Below, in pieces: positions 6,666-12,995 of a stretch of DNA of 14,172 nt. The position numbers and the translations under genes are program-made. The stretch comes from a bacterium (lineage in GTDB: Bacteria; Planctomycetota; B15-G4; JADJEK01). The stretch covers positions 1 to 14,172 of the forward strand of contig JAUIEL010000090.1 in NCBI GenBank assembly GCA_030428825.1, in the 5' to 3' direction. Below the pieces are notes generated by a model. It was given only the letters and a program-made list of their open reading frames with translations. It made no database searches and was not told where the DNA came from. Every line of letters starts with the position of its first letter. Position 1 is the stretch's first letter.

Positions 6666-9600
6666 GCGAAGCCGACCGCGAGCGGTACCGGCGGGCCTCC
6701 GAACTGTTCGCCCGCGTCTGCGACCTCGAGGACGTCGCGCGCGCGGCGCTCCTCGACCGCGAGTGTACGGACGCCCCGGAGGTCCGCCGCGTGGTCGAGC
6801 GGATGCTCGCGTTCGACGAGCGCCCGCGTCACTCGCTCGAGAACTCCGCGCGGACCGGCGCGCCGGGGGGCGCCCTCGCGCCGCTCCCCGACCGCGTCCG
6901 GCGGTATCGGATCGACGGCTCGCTCGGCCGGGGCGGGATGGGGGTCGTGCTGGAGGGGCGCGACGGGCAGCTCGACCGGACCGTCGCGGTGAAGCTCCTC
7001 CACGAGGGGGACGGCGCGGACCCCGAGCGCCGCCGGCGTTTCGAGGAGGAGGCGAGGATCGGCGGCTCGCTGCAGCACCCGGGGATCGTCCCGGTCCACG
7101 AGTTCGGGGAGGACGAGGCGGGGCGACCGTACTTCACGATGCGGCGCATCCAGGGCCGGACGCTGGCCGCGCTCCTCGCCGAGCGCGGAGCGGATCCGGC
7201 GGGGGATCGGCGACGGTTCCTCTCGATCTTCGAGCGGGTCGCCGAGGCGGTCGCGTACGCGCACTCCCGGTCGATCGTGCATCGCGACCTGAAGCCGGGG
7301 AACGTGATGGTCGGGGAGTTCGGCGAGGTGCTCGTCGTCGACTGGGGCCTCGCGCGGCGCCTCGATCGCGACGTCGAGGAGCCGGGACGCCAGATCGCCG
7401 GCACCCCCGCGTACATGGCGCCGGAGCAGGCGCGCGGCGAGGTCGCGGAGATCGATCGGAGGACCGACGTCTTCGCGTTGGGCGCGATGCTCTGCGAGAT
7501 CCTGACCGGCCGGCCTCCGTACGGGGGAGAGCGGTCGCGGACGCTCGTGCAGGCCGAGCGCGCCGAGCTCGAGGTCGCCGCGGCGCGGCTCGACGCGTGC
7601 GGCGCCGACCCGGAGATCGTCGCACTCGCCCTCGAGTGCGTCCGGGAGGACCGGTCGGCGCGGCCGGCCGACGCGGGCGAGGTGGCGCGCGCGGTCACGC
7701 GGTACCTGGCGTCGGTCGAGGAGCGCGCGCAGCAGGCCCGGATCGAGGGCGCCGAGGCGCAGGTCCGGGCGCGCGAGGAGCGGCGAGCGCGGCGTCTGAC
7801 GTTGGCGCTCGCGTTCGCGGTCCTCGCGGCGGTGACGATCGGAGCGTTCGTCCGCGCGGGGATCGAGCGGGAGGAGGCGGAGCGGCGGCGGCGGTCCGAG
7901 GCGTCGATCGCGTCGGCGGTGGGGGAGGCGCGGCTGCGGCGCGAGCGGGCGCGGGCGGCCGATCCCGACGACCTCTCGGGCTGGGTCGGCGCGGTCGCCG
8001 CGGCCCGCCGCGCCGAGTCGCACCTCGCCGACGTCCCGCTCGACCCGGCCCGGGAGCGGGAGGTGCGCGACCTGCTGGCGTCCCTTCGGGCCGAGGAGGC
8101 GGGGGCCCGGCGCGACCGGGCGCGCCGGGAGGAGGACCGGGCGTTCGAGGAGCGGCTGGAGGCGATCCCGATCTCGCCGGACGACGATCTCGGAGAGGTC
8201 GGGTTCGACGCGCGGGACGCGGCGCGGCGGGTGTCGGAGTACGAGGCGGCGTTCCGGGCGGCCGGGATCGACGTCCTCGCCGGCGACGAGCGGACGGCGG
8301 CGGCGCGCGTGCGCGAGCGGACGGTGGCGGACGCGATCGCGGCCGCGCTCGATCAGTGGGCGCTGGCCTCGCGGACGGTCGAGCCGACCGGGGCGACGTG
8401 GCCGCGCCTCCTCCGCGTCGCCGGGCTCGCGGACCGCGACCCGTGGCGGGCGCGTCTGCGGGCCCACCTGCTGGAGGGGGAGGCCGACGACGAGCTCCGC
8501 GCGCTCGCGGCGTCGGCCGACCTGTCGGCGCTCCCGGTCCCGTCGATCCTCCTGCTCGGCCACCTCCTGGCGCTCGAGGTCGACCGCGACGCGGAGGTGG
8601 AGCTCCTCCGGCGGGCGAGGATGCATCGCCGCGACGACTTCCGGCTCGAGTTCCGGCTCGGCGAGGGGCTCCAGCGCCTGTCCGACCCGCCGTGGGACGA
8701 GGCGAGGCGCCAGTACGAGATCGCGGTCGCGCTCCGGCCGCACAGCGTGGAGGCGCGGCACCGGCTGGCGAGGGCGCTCGACGAGTCGGGGCGCCGCGAC
8801 GAGGCGGCGAGGGAGATCGAGCTGCTCCTCGAGCGCGAACCCGACGACGGTCACTGGCACTTCCATCTCGCCCAGCTCGACGCGGCGCGGGGGCGGACCG
8901 ACGAGGCGATCGTGGGGTACCGGCGGGCGATCGAGCTCGACCCCTCCGACGTGATGGCGGCGGCGAACCTCGGCTTCCACCTGTTCGAGAGGGGAGACCT
9001 CGACGAGGCGATCTCGTGGCTGGAGGAGACGCTCCGGATCGGGGGGGATCGGTTCGACACGCAGTTCCACCTCGGCCTCGCGCACTTCCGGCGGGGGGAG
9101 CCCGAGCGGGCCGAGGAGTGCATGGAGCGGCTGTGCTCGCTCTGGCCGGAAGACGCGCGCGCGCACTCGGGCCTCATGAGCGTGAGGCTCCGGCAGGGAC
9201 GTCTCGACGCGGCGCTCGCGCCGGCGCGGCGGGCGGTCGAGCGGGCGCCGGACGCGTTCGACCCTCGCGTCAACCTCGCCTGGCTCCTCCTCGAGACGGG
9301 GGACGAGGACGCCGCGGTGGAGCACGCGCGGGAGGCGATCCGGATCGCGCCGGAGGAGGCCGACGGACACGGACTGCTCGTGAACGGTCACGTCCGGGCC
9401 GAGCGCTGGCCCGAAGCGGTGGCGGCGGCGCGGTCGCTGCTCCGGGTCGCGTCCGACGTGCCGAAGCACCGGCTGGTCCTGGCGAGCGCGCTGCGTCTGG
9501 CGGGAGAGCTCGAAGAGGCGGCGGCGCAGGCGCGCGTCGCGATCGCCGAGGCGCCCGATCGCGCGGCGTGGCACGAGCTCGGGTTGGTCCGGCTCGCGCA

Positions 9601-10048
9601 GGGGCGGCCGGAGGAGGCGATCGCCGCACTCCGCTCGGCGGCGGCGGCGGCGGCGGGAGAAGACGAGGACGTCGATCGTCCGCTCGCGCTCGCCCTCTGT
9701 TTCGACCCCGCGCCGACGCCGGACCGGCTCGCGGAGGCGACGCGCCGGGTCGAGCGGGCCCTGGCCGCCGACGCGGCCGACGAGGAGACGCGGGTCGTCG
9801 AGGGGCTCGTCCTCGTCCGGGCGGGAGATCCGCGCGCGGCCCGAGAGCGCCTCGCGTCGTTCGAGCGACCGGGAGGGAAGGACGTCCTGCGCCGCGTCGT
9901 CCTGGCCCTCGCGCACGCGCGTCTCGGGGACCGGGCCGCGGCCGAGGACGCGCTCCGCGACGCGATCGACGCGATCGACGCGCGGGACCGTCGGCCGAGC
10001 GGTCTCGAGGCGGTCCTCCTCGCCGAGGCGCGATCGGCGGCGGACTGA
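6662..10048 (+). CDS. Transmembrane Ser/Thr protein kinase with large TPR sensor region
   Basis: A 1128-residue Hanks-type kinase. The cytosolic kinase domain (about 83-345) has the glycine loop LGRGGMGVV (88-96), Lys111, HRDLKPGN (207-214), the variant metal-binding motif DWG in place of DFG (227-229) and APE (253-255), so it should be active. Charged helices lead to one membrane segment (about 379-397). The remaining ~730 residues lie on the far side: a helical coiled-coil-like part (400-620), then TPR-type helical repeats (about 680-1010; for example DEAIVGYRRAIELDPSD) and a degenerate helical end with a seven-Ala run. The start is GTG 6662, whose GTGA overlaps the sigma factor stop, giving translational coupling. 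The kinase probably senses an envelope signal and acts on its sigma partner. It ends 23 bases from the convergent gene. Confidence 0.94.
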   Translation: MSEADRERYRRASELFARVCDLEDVARAALLDRECTDAPEVRRVVERMLAFDERPRHSLENSARTGAPGGALAPLPDRVRRYRIDGSLGRGGMGVVLEGRDGQLDRTVAVKLLHEGDGADPERRRRFEEEARIGGSLQHPGIVPVHEFGEDEAGRPYFTMRRIQGRTLAALLAERGADPAGDRRRFLSIFERVAEAVAYAHSRSIVHRDLKPGNVMVGEFGEVLVVDWGLARRLDRDVEEPGRQIAGTPAYMAPEQARGEVAEIDRRTDVFALGAMLCEILTGRPPYGGERSRTLVQAERAELEVAAARLDACGADPEIVALALECVREDRSARPADAGEVARAVTRYLASVEERAQQARIEGAEAQVRAREERRARRLTLALAFAVLAAVTIGAFVRAGIEREEAERRRRSEASIASAVGEARLRRERARAADPDDLSGWVGAVAAARRAESHLADVPLDPAREREVRDLLASLRAEEAGARRDRARREEDRAFEERLEAIPISPDDDLGEVGFDARDAARRVSEYEAAFRAAGIDVLAGDERTAAARVRERTVADAIAAALDQWALASRTVEPTGATWPRLLRVAGLADRDPWRARLRAHLLEGEADDELRALAASADLSALPVPSILLLGHLLALEVDRDAEVELLRRARMHRRDDFRLEFRLGEGLQRLSDPPWDEARRQYEIAVALRPHSVEARHRLARALDESGRRDEAAREIELLLEREPDDGHWHFHLAQLDAARGRTDEAIVGYRRAIELDPSDVMAAANLGFHLFERGDLDEAISWLEETLRIGGDRFDTQFHLGLAHFRRGEPERAEECMERLCSLWPEDARAHSGLMSVRLRQGRLDAALAPARRAVERAPDAFDPRVNLAWLLLETGDEDAAVEHAREAIRIAPEEADGHGLLVNGHVRAERWPEAVAAARSLLRVASDVPKHRLVLASALRLAGELEEAAAQARVAIAEAPDRAAWHELGLVRLAQGRPEEAIAALRSAAAAAAGEDEDVDRPLALALCFDPAPTPDRLAEATRRVERALAADAADEETRVVEGLVLVRAGDPRAARERLASFERPGGKDVLRRVVLALAHARLGDRAAAEDALRDAIDAIDARDRRPSGLEAVLLAEARSAAD

Positions 10049-10071
10049 CGGGGAGCGGAGCCTGCGACCGG

Positions 10072-10635
10072 TCAGCGGCCGTCGTCGATCGGGGGGAGGT
10101 CCCGGTCGAGCCGCTCCTCGACCCACGCCGGCGCGGCGGACGCCACGGAGACGCCGCGCGCTCGCAGAGCCCGCGCGATCGCCGCCGCGACGAGGCCGCT
10201 CGGAACGAGCCCGACCCCGCCCCGCGAGACCTCGACGTGCGTCCGCGATCCCACGCGGCGGATCGCGACGCGGACCGTCGACCCGGGGGAGACGACCACG
10301 CGGACCTCTCGGCCGTCGCGGAGACGGTCGAACGCGAGACCGCGCGACGCGAACGCCTCCGCCGCGCACGCGAGGACGAGGGAGGGAGGGCAGCGAGCGG
10401 TCATCCCGACGTGCGTCCGCGTCGCCGCCGGGCCGTCGGCGGTCGAGAGGAACGCGAAGGCGAGGAGCGGCGCCGCGAACGGACTCAGGAGCACGAGCCC
10501 GACGAGGGACGCGACCGCGCCGACGACGGGGAGGAGCGGACGCCAGGGGAGGCCGCGGTCCTCGGTCGGCGCGAGGGGCCGGGGGACGGTGGAACGAGGC
10601 GTCGCCTGAGCGCGCAGGGTCGGCATGCCGATCAT
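10072..10635 (-). CDS. Membrane protein of unknown function
   Basis: A 187-residue protein I do not recognise. A proline-rich N-terminus (1-33) precedes a hydrophobic hairpin (about 34-64: LLPVVGAVASLVGLVLL then PFAAPLLAFAFL). The remaining ~120 residues form a soluble alpha/beta-looking part with a Cys pair (C82, C90) and strands such as VRVVVSPGSTVRVAIRRV. ATG 10635 is listed; ATG 10626 is equally possible, since neither has a clear ribosome binding site. It is the last of three leftward genes, 22 bases after the ClbS-like gene, and is probably co-transcribed with it. Confidence 0.7.
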   Translation of the reverse strand: MIGMPTLRAQATPRSTVPRPLAPTEDRGLPWRPLLPVVGAVASLVGLVLLSPFAAPLLAFAFLSTADGPAATRTHVGMTARCPPSLVLACAAEAFASRGLAFDRLRDGREVRVVVSPGSTVRVAIRRVGSRTHVEVSRGGVGLVPSGLVAAAIARALRARGVSVASAAPAWVEERLDRDLPPIDDGR

Positions 10636-10657
10636 CGTAGCTCGTCCGGACCGGCGA

Positions 10658-11158
10658 TCAGGCGTCGCTCGTCCGGCCGGCGCGCCGGACGAAGGTGCGG
10701 GCGGTCTCGTACTGCCGGGCCGTGTTCATCGAGATCCAGCGCGCGACGGGGTATCGGCCGGCCCACGCGAACGCGCCCGGCTCGAGGAGCTCCCGGTCGT
10801 CGAGCCTGTCGATCGTCCGGAGGACGCGCTCGACGCCGCGGTCGAGGCGGTTCCGCACCGACCGGTACGACTCCCGCCGCGCGGTCCGCGCGACGTCGGC
10901 GTTCAGGCGGGGGGTCTCGCTCCAGCCGACGCCGGGCGCGGGCGTCTCCGGCACCTCGCCGCGCCGGCCCGCCTCGACCCAGTCGATCACCCGCTCGGTC
11001 CACCACGCGCGGACCGCGAGCAGCTCCTTGACGCTCCAGTCGTCGACGCAAGGTCGGGACCCCGCGCGCGGCCCGGCCTCGTCGAGCGTGGCGCGGAGCT
11101 TCTCGTACGTGGTCCGCACGCGATCGATCAGGTCTCCTCTCGTGCGCGGGATCGTCAA
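10658..11158 (-). CDS. ClbS/DfsB-like four-helix-bundle protein (DinB-like fold), TTG start
   Basis: A 166-residue protein starting TIPRTRGDLIDRVRTTYEKL, as ClbS/DfsB (DUF1706) proteins do. It keeps DDWSVKELLA (39-48), the loop GRRGEVPETPAPGVGW (64-79), LNADVARTAR, LLEPGAFAWAGRYPVARWI and NTARQY (145-150). Family members include ClbS, the colibactin self-protection cyclopropane hydrolase, and others of unknown role. The conserved His of the LLAH motif is Val49 here and the His-Tyr-x-x-His near the end is replaced, so the family's usual metal or catalytic site looks lost. No Met or Val codon fits the family start; TTG 11158 does, and forms a TTGA overlap with the stop of the upstream gene. No Shine-Dalgarno is visible, so translation probably depends on coupling. 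Confidence 0.8.
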   Translation of the reverse strand: MTIPRTRGDLIDRVRTTYEKLRATLDEAGPRAGSRPCVDDWSVKELLAVRAWWTERVIDWVEAGRRGEVPETPAPGVGWSETPRLNADVARTARRESYRSVRNRLDRGVERVLRTIDRLDDRELLEPGAFAWAGRYPVARWISMNTARQYETARTFVRRAGRTSDA

Positions 11159-11400
11159 ATGAGGAGCGCGAGCGCCGCGACGAGGCAGAAGACCGCGGCC
11201 CCGAGGCCGAGGACCGCGGCGAGCACGAGGACGGGGCCGAGGACGATCCTCAGGGCGAGTCTCAACGCGCGCGGGTCGCCGTGCACCGGCGTGAGGAAGA
11301 GCGCGCCGACGACCTGACGGAGCGTGCGGCCGTCGTCGTTGCGGGCGCGCGGGTCGGCCGTCGCGTCGGTGGGGTCGGCGTGCGTCTCGCTCGGCGGCAT
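11155..11400 (-). CDS. Small membrane protein, 81 residues
   Basis: I do not recognise this protein. An acidic, hydrophilic N-terminus (1-25) and a short middle part (TLRQVVGALFLTPVHGDPRALR, split at about 26-48) precede a ~32-residue hydrophobic C-terminus (50-81) that fits one long or two short membrane helices and ends at ALALLI. It is the first gene of the leftward operon; its TGA overlaps the TTG of the ClbS-like gene. There is no ribosome binding site before ATG 11400; a -10-like box six bases upstream suggests a leaderless mRNA. Confidence 0.65.
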   Translation of the reverse strand: MPPSETHADPTDATADPRARNDDGRTLRQVVGALFLTPVHGDPRALRLALRIVLGPVLVLAAVLGLGAAVFCLVAALALLI

Positions 11401-11406
11401 GGGTCG

Positions 11407-11412
11407 AGTGTA
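11407..11412 (-). promoter_or_regulatory. Leaderless-type -10 box for the leftward operon
   Basis: Read on the - strand, TACACT (four of six bases of TATAAT) lies six bases before ATG 11400, the spacing expected when transcription begins at the start codon. No -35 box is recognisable; that region is occupied by a palindrome. Confidence 0.35.
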
Positions 11413-11435
11413 CCGCGCCGGCCGGGCCGGCGCGG
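11413..11435. repeat. Perfect 11-bp-arm inverted repeat in the divergent promoter region
   Basis: Arms 11413-11423 and 11425-11435 are exact reverse complements around a single central G (11424), all G and C. The palindrome directly abuts the -10 box of the leftward operon and is 96 bases from the rightward gene start, so it is a candidate operator. In DNA this rich in G+C, part of the symmetry may be chance. Confidence 0.5.
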
Positions 11436-11516
11436 CGCCGCCGCGCTCGAGACCCTCGGCCGATGGGGAGGCCGGCACCGATCGAGAGAGGGTGGCGTTC
11501 CGGGCCCGACGGCGCG

Positions 11517-11522
11517 TACGCT
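11517..11522 (+). promoter_or_regulatory. Leaderless-type -10 box for the rightward 73-residue gene
   Basis: TACGCT lies eight bases before ATG 11531, again fitting a transcript starting at or next to the start codon. It shares the TACnCT pattern with the box facing the other way. No -35 box or Shine-Dalgarno is seen. Confidence 0.3.
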
Positions 11523-11530
11523 GCACCGTC

Positions 11531-11752
11531 ATGGATCGCGACGAGGACGCGGCCGAGAGCCCGGACGATCCCGAGCACCTGCGCGCGCGGATCCGGGAGC
11601 TCGAGGCCCAGCTCGCCGACGCGCGGGAGCGGGACGACCACGTCTGTCCGCACCCGTTCGTGTTCTGGTTCAAGCTGGCGGTGGCGGTGGTCGCCGTCGC
11701 CGCCCTCGCGAACATCGTGGGGGCGATCGTCGACTGGTTCCGCGCCCTCTGA
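11531..11752 (+). CDS. Small single-pass membrane protein with coiled-coil N-terminus, 73 residues
   Basis: I do not recognise the family. Residues 1-14 are acidic, 15-35 (EHLRARIRELEAQLADARE) form a short coiled coil, 38-43 read HVCPHP, and 44-66 form one membrane helix, ending DWFRAL. The layout resembles small scaffolding or regulatory membrane proteins. The ATG is chosen because the hydrophilic protein begins there and upstream codons look non-coding. The lipoprotein gene follows 45 bases later on the same strand. Confidence 0.65.
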   Translation: MDRDEDAAESPDDPEHLRARIRELEAQLADARERDDHVCPHPFVFWFKLAVAVVAVAALANIVGAIVDWFRAL

Positions 11753-11797
11753 GCCCCCGCTCGGACGGGCGGCGGGGCCGATCCGGAGAGGAGCGTG

Positions 11798-12889
11798 ATG
11801 AGGAAGGGGATCGTGCTGCTCGCGTGCGCCGGCGTCCTCGCGTGCGCGGACGAGGAGGAGCGGAGCGCCGAGTCGAGCGACCCGCCGGCGGCGGGCGTCG
11901 CGGCCCCGGCCGACCCCGGGGAGTCCGCGCCGCCCGTCCTCTCCGATCCCGGGCGGCGCGTCTTCCCGGCGCCCGACGCCGTGAGCGCGTTCGTCCGGCG
12001 GATCTTCCAGGACTCGCGGGGCGACCTCTGGTTCGGCACGAACGGCGACGGCGTCGCCCGGTTCGACGGCGCGTCGCTGACGTACCACTCGACGGCCGAG
12101 GGATTGGGCGGGACCGCGGTGCGGGGGATCGTCGAGGACCGCGCCGGCGACGTCTGGTTCGCGACGTCCGGCGGCGTGACCCGATACGACGGCCGTTCGT
12201 TCGTCTGCCACACGGTCGCGGACGGCCTGGGCCACGACGACGTCTGGAGCCTCCTCGTCACGCGCGACGGGACGCTCTGGGTCGGGACGTACGACGGCGC
12301 CTGCCGGTTCGACCCGAAGACCGGGCGCTTCACGCCGTTTCCGCTCCCGCCGGCGCCGCGGCTCGACCCGCTGCGCGGCGTGACGAACCGGACGTTGGTG
12401 CGGGCGATCCTGGAGGACCGGGCGGGCGACCTGTGGTTCGCCGTCGGCGCGGGGGGCGTCCTCCGGTGGGACGGCGAGTCCGTGACCCGCCTGACCGCGG
12501 CGGACGGCCTCGCCGACGACTCGGTGAACGGCATGCTGGAGACCCGGGGCGGGGAGCTCTGGTTCGCGACGCACCACGGCGGGGTCTGCCGCTTCGACGG
12601 CGCGTCGTTCACGCGCGTGACGGAGGAGGACGGCGTGCTCGGCACGGAGGCGTGGAGCCTCTACGAGGACCGGGCCGGCGGCGTCTGGTTCCCGACCGAG
12701 GGGTTCGGCGTGTACCGGTACGACGGGGAGTCGTACGAGAACTTCTTCGAGGGCCGGGGGCTCGACAGCCGCGGTGTCCAGTGCGTCTTCGAGGACCGGG
12801 AGGGACGGCTCTGGGTCGGGGGGTACCTCGGGCTGTACCGCCTCGACGACGGAACGTTCGTGAAGGTCTCGAGGAACGGCCCCTGGTGA
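11798..12889 (+). CDS. Lipoprotein of seven two-component-regulator propeller repeats
   Basis: A 363-residue exported lipoprotein. The signal peptide MRKGIVLLACAGVLAC ends in a lipobox, with Cys16 (or Cys10) as the lipidated residue. A Pro/Ala-rich linker follows (about 17-52). Seven repeats of roughly 40 residues of the Reg_prop type (PF07494) then run to the C-terminus; the typical unit is V-x-x-I-x-E-D-R-x-G-D-L-W-F-x-T followed by G-V-x-R-x-D-G. The count agrees with a closed seven-bladed beta-propeller. In Bacteroidetes such propellers form the sensor part of one-protein two-component systems, but here no Y_Y_Y or kinase domain follows, so it may be a free ligand-binding or scaffold protein. 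ATG 11798 is favoured over GTG 11795; GAGGAG lies four bases upstream. Confidence 0.88.
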   Translation: MRKGIVLLACAGVLACADEEERSAESSDPPAAGVAAPADPGESAPPVLSDPGRRVFPAPDAVSAFVRRIFQDSRGDLWFGTNGDGVARFDGASLTYHSTAEGLGGTAVRGIVEDRAGDVWFATSGGVTRYDGRSFVCHTVADGLGHDDVWSLLVTRDGTLWVGTYDGACRFDPKTGRFTPFPLPPAPRLDPLRGVTNRTLVRAILEDRAGDLWFAVGAGGVLRWDGESVTRLTAADGLADDSVNGMLETRGGELWFATHHGGVCRFDGASFTRVTEEDGVLGTEAWSLYEDRAGGVWFPTEGFGVYRYDGESYENFFEGRGLDSRGVQCVFEDREGRLWVGGYLGLYRLDDGTFVKVSRNGPW

Positions 12890-12958
12890 CGGGCCCGGCG
12901 GGGGCGCGCGCGCTCCCCGCGATTCCGCGATCCGCGCGGCGACCCCCGCGCGTAGTCC

Positions 12959-12989
12959 CTCCATCGAAGCCCCCTCCCCCTCGATGGAG
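12959..12989 (+). promoter_or_regulatory. Hairpin that sequesters the ribosome binding site of the beta-helix gene
   Basis: A 9-bp perfect inverted repeat, CTCCATCGA (12959-12967) and TCGATGGAG (12981-12989), flanks a 13-base C-rich loop. The right arm ends in GGAG (12986-12989), the Shine-Dalgarno six bases before ATG 12996. Folding of the mRNA would hide it. A DNA operator is the alternative reading. Confidence 0.45.
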
Positions 12990-12995
12990 CCCTCC

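Noticed and set aside
9636..9656. GCG trinucleotide run as a possible phase-variable repeat
   Set aside because: It is a multiple-of-three run encoding Ala inside the helical kinase tail. Length change would not shift the frame, and such runs are ordinary in this composition.
6374..10369. A 1331-codon open frame on the - strand across the kinase gene
   Set aside because: It is rich in Arg, Pro and Gly with no domain, and opposes a gene with clear catalytic motifs. In G+C-rich DNA the antisense frame of a real gene often stays open.
6763..11031. A 1422-codon + strand frame overlapping the kinase gene
   Set aside because: Low-complexity Arg/Gly/Ala composition and no motifs; it is the shifted frame of the kinase gene.
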